Shown here: piece after piece, positions 24,010-35,169 of the stretch
How positions within the stretch are numbered: position 1 is the stretch's first letter
Layout: each line of letters starts with the position of its first letter
NCBI RefSeq assembly: GCF_026230105.1
Contig: NC_079474.1
Coordinates: forward strand, 2,428,187-2,492,186
DNA from: Diorhabda sublineata
Taxonomy: Eukaryota; Arthropoda; Insecta; Coleoptera; Chrysomelidae
Length of the DNA stretch: 64,000 bases
Reading direction: 5' to 3'
The notes under the pieces: model-generated
What the model was told of the DNA's origin: nothing
Seen by the model: the letters and a program-made list of their open reading frames with translations, nothing else
Database searches by the model: none
Program-made: the position numbers and the translations under genes

Positions 24010-25272
24010 ATAAGTTAAGAAAGATGGACATGATGAAGCCAGGATTTGGTGTCGAATTGGTGCATTTGGACATGACAAAACTTTTGAAAAGACTCTGTAA
24101 GTATTTTGAACAACAACAGTCGTCTTCTTCCGTCAATATTTTGGCAAAACACAGCTTCTATTCACTTAGAAATTGTTAAGAAAACTGGATGCGATGAAGC
24201 TAGGATTTGGTGTCGAATTGGTGCATTTGGACATGACAAAACTTTGAAAAAAACTCAGTAAGTGTTTTGAACAACAAAAATCGTCTTCGTCACTCGATAT
24301 TTTGGCAAAACACAGCTTCTATTCGCTTAGAAATTGTTAAGAAAACTGGATGCGATGAAGCTAGGATTTGGTGTCGAATTGGTGCATTTGGACATGACAA
24401 AACATTAAAAAAAACTCAGTAAGTGTTTTGAACAACAAAAATCGTCTTCGTCACTCAATATTTTGGCAAAACATACCTTCTATTCACTTGGAAGTTGTTA
24501 AGAAAACTGGATGCGATGAAGCTAGGATTTGGTGTCGAATTGGTGCATTTGGACATGACAAAACTTTTGAAAAGACTCTGTAAGTATTTTGAACAACAAC
24601 AGTCGTCTTCTTCCGTCAATATTTTGGCAAAACATACCTTCTATTCACTTGGAAGTTGTTAAGAAAACTGGATGCGATGAAGCTAGGATTTGGTGTCGAA
24701 TTGGTGCATTTGGACATGACAAAACTTTGAAAAAAACTCAGTAAGTGTTTTGAACAACAAAAATCGTCTTCGTCACTCGATATTTTGGCAAAACACAGCT
24801 TCTATTCGCTTAGAAATTGTTAAGAAAACTGGATGCGATGAAGCTAGGATTTGGTGTCGAATTGGTGCATTTGGACATGACAAAACATTAAAAAAAACTC
24901 AGTAAGTGTTTTGAACAACAAAAATCGTCTTCGTCACTCAATATTTTGGCAAAACATACCTTCTATTCACTTGGAAGTTGTTAAGAAAACTGGATGCGAT
25001 GAAGCTAGGATTTGGTGTCGAATTGGTGCATTTGGACATGACAAAACTTTTGAAAAGACTCTGTAAGTATTTTGAACAACAACAGTCGTCTTCTTCCGTC
25101 AATATTTTGGCAAAACACAGCTTCTATTCACTTAGAAATTTTTAAGAAAACTGGATGCGATGAAGCTAGGATTTGGTGTCGAATTGGTGCATTTGGACAT
25201 GACAAAACTTTTAAAAAGACTCTGTAAGTATTTTGAACAACACAAGTCATTTTCGTCACTCAATATTTTGGT
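24010..25272 (+). repeat. 161-bp satellite, eight exon-like units
   Basis: 'aggatttggtgtcgaattgg' recurs at 24041, 24202, 24363, 24524, 24685, 24846, 25007 and 25168, always 161 bp apart. Units follow a three-unit rhythm. Type 1 ends 'ttgaaaagactct', type 2 'ttgaaaaaaactca' and type 3 'attaaaaaaactca', in order 1-2-3-1-2-3-1-1'. Every unit has GTAAGT at the same place (24097, 24258, 24419, 24580, 24741, 24902, 25063, 25224). In units 2-8 the preceding 103 bp is open in one plus-strand frame (SIHLEIVKKTGCDEARIWCR, then IGAFGHDKT). Four of the seven upstream junctions keep 'cacag' as an AG acceptor; three read 'catac' instead. The protein is not recognised. Confidence 0.93.
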
Positions 25273-25678
25273 CTTAGAAGCTTGAATCGTTAAATCTTCA
25301 TATATCAGTGCCCCAGATATGAATCCTGAGTCCAGATTGGTCCATTACACTTTTGAAAATGAGGAATTTATTTTCTATTTGAGGTTTAATTTATTATTCA
25401 AAAACCTGTTTTGGTAGCGCATATTCCACAGGCTTGCACTTCTCTAAAGAAAGGAATTTCGATAAATTGACGATCTGTGCGTTTCCAGGTGGATATCTAC
25501 CTCTGGTAAACAATCATTTTTACTACAGGAACTTTTCCTTTTTCAAATTGTAAAACTGGCCAATTTGGAGTTATTGACTTGTACTTTTCAAAATTAGCAA
25601 TTAGTTGTTGACTTCGTTGATTGTATTTGCATTAATATCGATGTTTTGGACCGCTATGATGACTATAAATGTAAATAA
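25273..25678. other. No gene recognised
   Basis: Unique-looking AT-rich spacer between the 161-bp array and the deleted mariner. Confidence 0.5.
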
Positions 25679-26044
25679 TACGAGGGTTGCTTCTTATGTT
25701 TTGAGATGAGACAAATAAAAACAAATATTTGTAATTTGATATGGCTTTATTGTTTTTCAAAATATTCTGAATTAAGACCAACCAATTGTCGAAGCATTCC
25801 CTCCATTCCGATTGGACAACCTCCAAAATAATTGATTCGAACGCATTAACCGCTTCTTCAAGTGTAGACCTCGCAATTTATTTATGATCCGCGGTAATAA
25901 GAAGACATAATCAGGATTTAATTCAATTTTTTTGATCAAGATGCATGTTTCAAGTATCTGTGAACACATCTGCGAACAGCACACGTTCTAAGTACGTTCA
26001 CGATCCAAATGTCAGACATATTCACATATCACATCACCCTCGTA
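25679..26044 (-). mobile_element. Internally deleted mariner, both ends present
   Basis: A 366-bp element bounded by 'tacgagggttgc' and, inverted, 'atcaccctcgta'. The minus strand keeps the C-terminal part of a mariner transposase in two overlapping frames. 'NPDYVFLLPRI.NKLRGLHL' contains the position of the third catalytic Asp, and 'VVQSEWRECFDNWLVLIQN' is the C-terminal W-x3-CFDNW block. The helix-turn-helix region and the first two catalytic residues are deleted, so it could only have moved in trans. Confidence 0.8.
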
Positions 26045-27043
26045 TGTATATGGAAAAAAAACATCGAAATTCACTTAGCGACTATCATGATTAAGTAAAA
26101 TATCCACTGCCCTGCGAAAATATCGAATTCTACCTTGGAGCGTTATTTAATCTCGCCATAATGGCGGTTGGTTTTTCTACATTATACCTGTATCAATCGC
26201 AAGATGTTTTTAACAGAAAATTAAGTGGCAGCTGCCTCTACTTCTGCTACTTCTTTTTCTTCGATAAAATACAAAAGACTTTTTTTCTTGTTCTTCTATT
26301 TCTAAAGCCAGGAAATTGTCGTTCGATTTATTCGTATCGAATGCGATGATCGCCAGTTGTTTTACGGTATCGATTTTGAGAAGAATGCGACGTTATTATA
26401 GAAGAAAATCGTACATAATGTAATAGATGTACTGTTATTTTTTGTTTTTTTTTTATTTTTCATTAAAAATAACATAGATTTGATTGAAATACGTGCCATT
26501 TAGATAGAATCGCTTCAAATTACCTTCCAATATACAAAACTAAGGCATATTTTACGATTTGCCCTGACGTAGCGAAGATTTTTCTCTACAGAGCTGGAAT
26601 TCATCATCTCACGTGCGTGTTTCCGTCTACTATCGCGCGTGGATTTAATTGAAACAAAGATCCGCAGAAAAACTTTCACCATCGACGACAATTTTACGTG
26701 AAAATTTGAATGTTGTTTACAGGTTTCGAGCTAAATTTTTTGTTTACGAACCGATACATAAATATGACTTTTTGCCTCAATTACGTTCATCCAGAAAAAA
26801 TTGATTAAGGTAGGTGTAGCACAGAAACACAGACCAAACAAAGTAGTTGTTTTCGAGATGAAAAGATCTAAACGTTGAATTCTTCTTTTCCTTCTAAACA
26901 GATCCTAGCACTTGATGGAAATAAGAACTCGTCAAACTCGTACATCGAGAAAAGGGAAAAAATTACGGAACTCCTTGGAGGACATCTTCGTATAGGCAAT
27001 TTGACTATTTTTTTTTCATTTCTTTGAGTTATATACCAATTTT
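26045..27043. other. No gene recognised
   Basis: AT-rich spacer. A plus-strand frame at 26161-26349 starts in a good context (ATGGCGG) but is short and its hydrophobic character comes from T-runs. Sequence just before 27043 grades into the pyrimidine-rich satellite. Confidence 0.45.
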
Positions 27044-27109
27044 TTGTATATTTATCGTATCATATTTGTTTTCCTTCAATTTCTTTTCATTTATTCATTT
27101 TTTTTTTCA

Positions 27110-30100
27110 TCTTCTTTGGGTTATTTACTTCTTCATCGTGTATTAATCGTTTTATATAGTTTTTCCAAGAATTTCTTTATGTTTTCTTTTCTTTATTTCA
27201 CTTTAATTGCCATTTTTATTCTTATTTCTCTCCCTTTCTCCATTTATCCTTTTATTTTTTCATCTTTTTCGGGTTATTTACCTCTTCATCGTGTATTAAT
27301 CGTTTTATATAGTTTTTCCAAGAATTTCTTTATGTTTTCGATTCTTCATTTCACTTTAATTGCCATTTATGTTGTTATTTCTCTCCCTTTCTCCATTTAT
27401 CCTTTTATTTTTTCATCTTCTTCGGGTTATTTACCTCTTCATCGTGTATTAATCGTTTTATATAGTTTTTCCAAGAATTTCTTTATGTTTTCGATTCTTT
27501 ATTTCACTTTAATTGCCATTTATGTTGTTATTTCTCTCCCTTTCTCCATTTATCCTTTTATTTTTTTATCTTCTTCGGGTTATTTACCTCTTCATCGTGT
27601 ATTAATCGTTTTATATAGTTTTTCCAAGAATTTCTTTATGTTTTCGATTCTTCATTTCACTTTAATTGCCATTTATGTTGTTATTTCTCTCCCTTTCTCC
27701 ATTTATCCTTTTATTTTTTCATCTTCTTCGGGTTATTTACCTCTTCATCGTGTATTAATCGTTTTATATAGTTTTTCCAAGAATTTCTTTATGTTTTCGA
27801 TTCTTTATTTCACTTTAATTGCCATTTATGTTGTTATTTCTCTCCCTTTCTCCATTTATCCTTTTATTTTTTTATCTTCTTCGGGTTATTTACCTCTTCA
27901 TCGTGTATTAATCGTTTTATATAGTTTTTCCAAGAATTTCTTTATGTTTTCGATTCTTCATTTCACTTTAATTGCCATTTATGTTGTTATTTCTCTCCCT
28001 TTCTCCATTTATCCTTTTATTTTTTTATCTTCTTCGGGTTATTTACCTCTTCATCGTGTATTAATCGTTTTATATAGTTTTTCCAAGAATTTCTTTATGT
28101 TTTCGATTCTTTATTTCACTTTAATTGCCATTTATGTTGTTATTTCTCTCCCTTTCTCCATTTATCCTTTTATTTTTTCATCTTCTTCGGGTTATTTACC
28201 TCTTCATCGTGTATTAATCGTTTTATATAGTTTTTCCAAGAATTTCTTTATGTTTTCGATTCTTCATTTCACTTTAATTGCCATTTATGTTGTTATTTCT
28301 CTCCCTTTCTCCATTTATCCTTTTATTTTTTCATCTTCTTCGGGTTATTTACCTCTTCATCGTGTATTAATCGTTTTATATAGTTTTTCCAAGAATTTCT
28401 TTATGTTTTCGATTCTTTATTTCACTTTAATTGCCATTTATGTTGTTATTTCTCTCCCTTTCTCCATTTATCCTTTTATTTTTTCATCTTCTTCGGGTTA
28501 TTTACCTCTTCATCGTGTATTAATCGTTTTATATAGTTTTTCCAAGAATTTCTTTATGTTTTCTTTTCTTTATTTCACTTTAATTGCCATTTATGTTGTT
28601 ATTTCTCTCCCTTTCTCCATTTATCCTTTTATTTTTTCATCTTCTTCGGGTTATTTACCTCTTCATCGTGTATTAATCGTTTTATATAGTTTTTCCAAGA
28701 ATTTCTTTATGTTTTCTTTTCTTTATTTCACTTTAATTGCCATTTTTATTCTTATTTCTCTCCCTTTCTCCATTTATCCTTTTATTTTTTCATCTTTTTC
28801 GGGTTATTTACCTCTTCATCGTGTATTAATCGTTTTATATAGTTTTTCCAAGAATTTCTTTATGTTTTCGATTCTTCATTTCACTTTAATTGCCATTTAT
28901 GTTGTTATTTCTCTCCCTTTCTCCATTTATCCTTTTATTTTTTCATCTTCTTCGGGTTATTTACCTCTTCATCGTGTATTAATCGTTTTATATAGTTTTT
29001 CCAAGAATTTCTTTATGTTTTCGATTCTTTATTTCACTTTAATTGCCATTTATGTTGTTATTTCTCTCCCTTTCTCCATTTATCCTTTTATTTTTTTATC
29101 TTCTTCGGGTTATTTACCTCTTCATCGTGTATTAATCGTTTTATATAGTTTTTCCAAGAATTTCTTTATGTTTTCGATTCTTCATTTCACTTTAATTGCC
29201 ATTTATGTTGTTATTTCTCTCCCTTTCTCCATTTATCCTTTTATTTTTTCATCTTCTTCGGGTTATTTACCTCTTCATCGTGTATTAATCGTTTTATATA
29301 GTTTTTCCAAGAATTTCTTTATGTTTTCGATTCTTTATTTCACTTTAATTGCCATTTATGTTGTTATTTCTCTCCCTTTCTCCATTTATCCTTTTATTTT
29401 TTTATCTTCTTCGGGTTATTTACCTCTTCATCGTGTATTAATCGTTTTATATAGTTTTTCCAAGAATTTCTTTATGTTTTCGATTCTTCATTTCACTTTA
29501 ATTGCCATTTATGTTGTTATTTCTCTCCCTTTCTCCATTTATCCTTTTATTTTTTTATCTTCTTCGGGTTATTTACCTCTTCATCGTGTATTAATCGTTT
29601 TATATAGTTTTTCCAAGAATTTCTTTATGTTTTCGATTCTTTATTTCACTTTAATTGCCATTTATGTTGTTATTTCTCTCCCTTTCTCCATTTATCCTTT
29701 TATTTTTTCATCTTCTTCGGGTTATTTACCTCTTCATCGTGTATTAATCGTTTTATATAGTTTTTCCAAGAATTTCTTTATGTTTTCGATTCTTTATTTC
29801 ACTTTAATTGCCATTTATGTTGTTATTTCTCTCCCTTTCTCCATTTATCCTTTTATTTTTTTATCTTCTTCGGGTTATTTACCTCTTCATCGTGTATTAA
29901 TCGTTTTATATAGTTTTTCCAAGAATTTCTTTATGTTTTCTTTTCTTTATTTCACTTTAATTGCCATTTTTATTCTTATTTCTCTCCCTTTCTCCATTTA
30001 TCCTTTTATTTTTTCATCTTTTTCGGGTTATTTACCTCTTCATCGTGTATTAATCGTTTTATATAGTTTTTCCAAGAATTTCTTTATGTTTTCGATTCTT

Positions 30101-31411
30101 CATTTCACTTTAATTGCCATTTATGTTGTTATTTCTCTCCCTTTCTCCATTTATCCTTTTATTTTTTCATCTTCTTCGGGTTATTTACCTCTTCATCGTG
30201 TATTAATCGTTTTATATAGTTTTTCCAAGAATTTCTTTATGTTTTCGATTCTTCATTTCACTTTAATTGCCATTTATGTTGTTATTTCTCTCCCTTTCTC
30301 CATTTATCCTTTTATTTTTTCATCTTCTTCGGGTTATTTACCTCTTCATCGTGTATTAATCGTTTTATATAGTTTTTCCAAGAATTTCTTTATGTTTTCT
30401 TTTCTTTATTTCACTTTAATTGCCATTTATGTTGTTATTTCTCTCCCTTTCTCCATTTATCCTTTTATTTTTTCATCTTCTTCGGGTTATTTACCTCTTC
30501 ATCGTGTATTAATCGTTTTATATAGTTTTTCCAAGAATTTCTTTATGTTTTCGATTCTTTATTTCACTTTAATTGCCATTTATGTTGTTATTTCTCTCCC
30601 TTTCTCCATTTATCCTTTTATTTTTTTATCTTCTTCGGGTTATTTACCTCTTCATCGTGTATTAATCGTTTTATACAGTTTTTCCAAGAATTTCTTTATG
30701 TTTTCGATTCTTTATTTCACTTTAATTGCCATTTTTATTTTTATTTCTCTCCCTTTCTCCATTTATCCTTTTATTTTTTCATCTTCTTCGGGTTATTTAC
30801 CTCTTCATCGTGTATTAATCGTTTTATATAGTTTTTCCAAGAATTTCTTTATGTTTTCGATTCTTTATTTCACTTTAATTGCCATTTATGTTGTTATTTC
30901 TCTCCCTTTCTCCATTTATCCTATTATTTTTTCATCTTTTTCGGGTTATTTACCTCTTCATCGTGTATTAATCGTTTTATATAGTTTTTCCAAGAATTTC
31001 TTTATGTTTTCGATTCTTCATTTCACTTTAATTGCCATTTATGTTGTTATTTCTCTCCCTTTCTCCATTTATCCTTTTATTTTTTCATCTTCTTCGGGTT
31101 ATTTACCTCTTCATCGTGTATTAATTGTTTTATATAGTTTTTCCAAGAATTTCTTTATGTTTTCTTTTCTTTATTTCACTTTAATTGCCATTTATGTTGT
31201 TATTTCTCTCCCTTTCTCCATTTATCCTATTATTTTTTCATCTTTTTCGGGTTATTTACCTCTTCATCGTGTATTAATCGTTTTATATAGTTTTTCCAAG
31301 AATTTCTTTATGTTTTCTTTTCTTTATTTCACTTTAATTGCCATTTATGTTGTTATTTCTCTCCCTTTCTCCATTTATCCTTTGATTTTTTCATTTTCTT
31401 CGGGTTATTTA
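27110..31411. repeat. 153-bp pyrimidine-rich satellite, 28 monomers
   Basis: 'cctcttcatcgtgtattaat' recurs at 27128 (one change) and every 153 bp to 31259, giving 28 monomers; a degenerate copy follows at 31412. Because 153 is a multiple of three and the plus strand lacks stops in one frame, the array forms a 1,483-codon open frame (27044-31495) of 51-residue hydrophobic repeats (core LIVLYSFSKNFFMF). Unit variants (ILH/ILY/FLY; YVV/FIL; SSSS/LSSS/SSFS) are mostly amino-acid-changing and shuffled between monomers, which fits a satellite rather than a constrained protein. Monomers 1-7 and 11-17 carry the same variant order. Confidence 0.95.
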
Positions 31412-31499
31412 CCTTTCTCCATCTTGTCTTTCCCTTTTTTATCAGTTTTTTCACGTTTTTATCGTATATTACCTCTTTATAATCTTTATTTTTGAATCT

Positions 31500-32700
31500 T
31501 CTCGTAATTAACAATTATTTCTATATATTTCAAATCCATTTTTTTATATTCCCCCATAATTCTTCGAGTTTTTTTTATGATTTTATTTTTTTAGCAGCCT
31601 CAATTTTTTATTTCCTCTTCTATTTTCAATTATATAATAGGGATATAAAATATTTTCCCCTGTTAATTTTTAATAGATGCCCCCATAAAACACCATTCGC
31701 CAAAATGGTGGTCAAGGTGCATGGTTATGCTTATAGAAGTTTTTATAAAAAAATTACGAATAGCCGATGTCGAGACCTATGCGGGTGTTTCATACAAATT
31801 ATTTTCACCATCATGACGTCGTATATCAACGCTTTTAATTAAGATTTATCATGCAAATAATAAATTACAAGCGGCGGAAATGCCTGCATTGAACAAACTA
31901 CTGAAATTAGTATTAGTAGTATAGAAAATCAAGAATTATTTTTATCTTTGGCAATACTGTCTGTCACTGAAGTTTACGGTGCAAACTTCAACTGTCACAT
32001 TATTAAACATAACCTCAAATATAAAATTTTGTGCGAGGTTAGAGCAGTTAATTGAAAAGTAATTTTTCACTTGTATTAGCACGAGAAAACACAATAAAAC
32101 TAGTTTTTATCATACGTACTTGTTAATTAAATCCAACTTACAAATTTACGCTTTAAACTCGACGCGTTTCACGGTATACATAAGTCGAATTTTTAAACGA
32201 ATGTCTTCTTGTTCTCATTCACACGTCGAGATCGTATCTGGTATAATAATTATTGGTATTAAAACCGTCAGATTAAATTAATTTTGCATTTCCTTTATCG
32301 ACTTGTCTTACTTGGATCAGTTAAGGACAAACACGAACGTTGCATACTTTGTAGTAATTGTACAGTATAAAATATGAATGTATACATTACAAATTTTAAT
32401 TTTAAAAATACAAAAAAGCAAATAATACCTAGTATCTAATGCTCTCAATTTTATATTGATTTATTTGGGAAACAACACCCAACATATTTCCCCCTCGAAA
32501 GTTATGTAAAATATTTCATATCCATTATAAAACTATTTCAAAAGAGCGCCAGATGGCCCTCTCATCGCCCTAGAGAGAGGCTCCTCAAACACCCCAATTT
32601 CATAGATAATTATCTCGTATACGAAAGCTCAAAAGAACTAAACCGTTTGAGTTTGTATAATTTAAAAGTTAGTTAAACCTCGAAGACGTAATTCTAAGTC
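31500..32700. other. No gene recognised
   Basis: AT-rich region after the 153-bp array. The frame at 31492-31842 begins as a continuation of T-rich satellite flank and has no recognisable domain. Confidence 0.45.
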
Positions 32701-32704
32701 GTTA

Positions 32705-32870
32705 TATTAGAGAAAAACTAGGAATTCAGGATGTGGTGAGATAAATTAGAGAACGTGAACAAAGTTGGAAAGAATACCAGAAAATAAACCAAAAATATGG
32801 TAGGGCACCAGCTTCTGGAGGACTCAGAAGCGCAGGAAATGTTCGAAAAATTAACATGATCAATTCAAAT
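32705..32870 (+). pseudogene. Possible non-LTR retrotransposon 3' coding remnant
   Basis: The plus strand reads 'REKLGIQDVVR*IRERE' then 'QSWKEYQKINQKYGRAPASG', resembling the '..LGI.DIV..IRERR..W..H..RM' stretch near the C-terminus of many insect RTE/jockey-like ORF2 proteins. One in-frame stop. No RT core is seen nearby, so the assignment rests on this short stretch only. Confidence 0.35.
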
Positions 32871-33788
32871 CAATCATATATTTCTCCGCAGATGTTCCTG
32901 TACCCTAACCGTCTATTTGAATGATGTTTGTCCAATCTAAACAAATTTTTATCTGTTTACTTTTGTATCAATCATAAAAATTTTGACATTTCTTTAGTTT
33001 ATTTGACGCAGATTTCAAATCGATTGTAAACAAGTTAAAACGAGCTTAAACCAAACATTTTAACATATCTAGTTATAAAAATTCATTCTTCGTTTAGTTT
33101 TTAACACACTTTGTATTGTTCCGTGATAAGTTAACACGATTTATCCCCCGTATATGATTTATCTTGTGATATTTCAAGTTGCGCGTTATATAAGTTTATG
33201 AACGCACTTTTCAAGTACTTTTCTCAAGGTTTGAAAAGTCTAATGACGTCCATTCAAAGGACATTTAAATGGATAATTTGTAATTCTGAAATTACCACTT
33301 ACGGTCAAACTGTTTCATTATATTCGCGGGTTCTTCGGAAGCGTAAGGAATCTAATGTAAGGACCAAAATTTGAGAATTACGCGCGCGCTTTACACTACA
33401 AGGGCGAAAAGTTGAATTTTCGGCCCGGCGCGCCATAATGCCCGGGACAAAAATAGTCAAAAAAGAGAGATAATACGAAATTTTGAGTAAATTTTTTACA
33501 TAAGTACCCAATTAATGGTAAAATTTCTATTTCAGGTTAGTGAATCCGCGCAAAAGATGAAGATCATCTGTTTACGTCCGGTACGTAAATAACGCCCTCT
33601 ATAATACCAAGAATAAACATTCATTTTCCTCTTAAATATTTTTTTAGCCGGTTATTTTAGAAATTCAATTTCCATGCCTATGGTTTCTCCCTTTTATTGG
33701 CGCCCCCCAAGTCGCACACGCCTTAAACCGATCCTGTTCGTTTCTATTCTATTCTAACTGAACCCGGAGTTACTTCAGAACCCTGCCG
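32871..33788. other. No gene recognised; short GC-rich patch
   Basis: At about 33380-33445 a CpG-rich patch (gcgcgcgc, ggcccggcgcgcc) stands out of AT-rich sequence. The minus strand reads MARRAENSTFRPCSVKRARN from there. I do not recognise it and cannot tell an exon from a repeat. Confidence 0.35.
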
Positions 33789-33870
33789 TATAATCCATTC
33801 GTTTATAATTACACGATTGAAAGTAATAAAAATAAGTTTCGTTCCAAAACATATAACCGTCTTTTTTAAT
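33789..33870 (+). mobile_element. Half copy of a TTATAGTCC inverted-repeat element
   Basis: 'tataatccattcgtttataatt...gattgaaagtaataaaaataag' closely follows the first half of the complete element at 63192-63394. No matching right end is seen before the mariner at 33942. Confidence 0.6.
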
Positions 33871-33941
33871 AATAATAATATTCCTCCTCAATATTTATAT
33901 AGTACGCCGTACTACAGGTACCAGCCGCAGGTGCTGGAAAT

Positions 33942-34357
33942 TCAGTTCTTCTTGTGAACATCATCAGACCAAACACTCACAAAGTTCTCAACAGACATCA
34001 GAAAAAACTGAGGTCCGGTTGAGGTCCTACGGCCCATCAATTCGATATTTTGACTGTTGAAAAACCTTTTTTTTTTTGTTCTGATGTGTGACAGCTCGTG
34101 GTGGAGATTGATTCGTCTTCTGTGATTGGTTTCTGGATTTTCTGCCTTAATATCTTGACGATTTTGCAATATCGGTTTACCATCGATGTTTTCTGGTACA
34201 ACAGCCGATTTTGGACGGACCATATTTGCATTTTTTGACAAAAATGAATGTAAATAAGTCAAATAACACTCATATGACATGTGTCATAATGAATGTCACA
34301 TTTGACATATCCATATCAGTGTTGCAACATCTCAAAACTTGAGTGACAACCCTCGTA
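33942..34357 (-). pseudogene. Internally deleted mariner, N-terminus joined to C-terminal half
   Basis: The high-coordinate end is an inverted 'caaccctcgta' terminus (34347-34357). Reading the minus strand from there, transposase-like sequence 'MVRPKSAVVPENIDGKP' (linker region) is followed within about 20 residues by 'NHRRRINLHH', which belongs near the second catalytic Asp, and 'FFNSQNIELMG', which precedes the third. The region between is deleted, the residues holding the second Asp are lost (LHHELSHIR instead of an LHHDNA-type block), and the sequence then frameshifts. Non-functional. Confidence 0.78.
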
Positions 34358-35169
34358 GTGCATAAAAATAATATTTTAACGTTGGATTTAATTCTTATTA
34401 ATCTCGTATTATTTTTGCATAACGCTATTCAAGGTCAATAGAATATTTACTCACTGGAAAATTAGAAAAAAAAATCATAAATAAAACATTAATTAATTAA
34501 AAAGGGGGATATTTTGAATAAAATTTTTTATTTCTATGATGTAAATAAGTACATTCAAATGTTTAATAGATTTGTATAATTTCCAGCACGAAACGCTGTT
34601 CATTACATCGAGTTTTCCACTTAATTGTGATTATTACAGCAAGTTGAACACTGTATTTTATCTATGACGAAAAATATCAATATACGATTGCAGAAAAAGC
34701 GCTTCAAATCTGCATTTTTATTATATATTTTGAACGTTTTCACTGCTAAACATTATACGGCATAAACCTACCAACATCTTTTTGTAAATAATTTTCTTTA
34801 TGAGATATTTTGTCATTCAACCTTTGAATAGAAATATTTACATATTATATTTCATACATACATACTGGGTTCCTGGATTTAAGTTATTTAGCACCGTTTA
34901 GTTTGTCCTTTTGTTGAACTATCTTATATATTAAAAAAATTGATGATTTCCATTTCGAGTCCGTGCAGGCGTTCTACCCAACCGATTTGCTTAATTTTTT
35001 TTTTTTTTTCTTCAATGAAAGGTATTGATGCACAGATCAGCCATCAACCATCGGATTTCATCTAATTTTCACCATTCTCAAGTTATACTCAAATTCGATA
35101 TCCCCCTGTACATTACTTATGGGAGTTTTTCACATACACACGTTCTATCCTCAATATCTCAGGTTCTAT
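34358..35169. other. No gene recognised
   Basis: AT-rich spacer. From about 35030 it grades into diverged satellite-like phrases ('ctcaatatctcaggttctattc'). Confidence 0.45.

Noticed and set aside
24010..25272. Functional mutually exclusive exon cluster
   Set aside because: Units are nearly identical, the 103-bp exon is not a multiple of three, three of seven acceptor sites lack AG, and no flanking constitutive exon was found. Kept only as a finding.
27044..31495. 1,483-codon frame as a protein-coding gene
   Set aside because: It consists entirely of the 153-bp satellite and its degenerate flanks. Unit differences are mostly amino-acid-changing, there is no start context or domain, and openness follows from the period being a multiple of three.
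33380..33445. Host gene first exon at the CpG-rich patch
   Set aside because: The patch is under 100 bp, the frame MARRAENSTF... is short and unrecognised, and no splice structure is visible.
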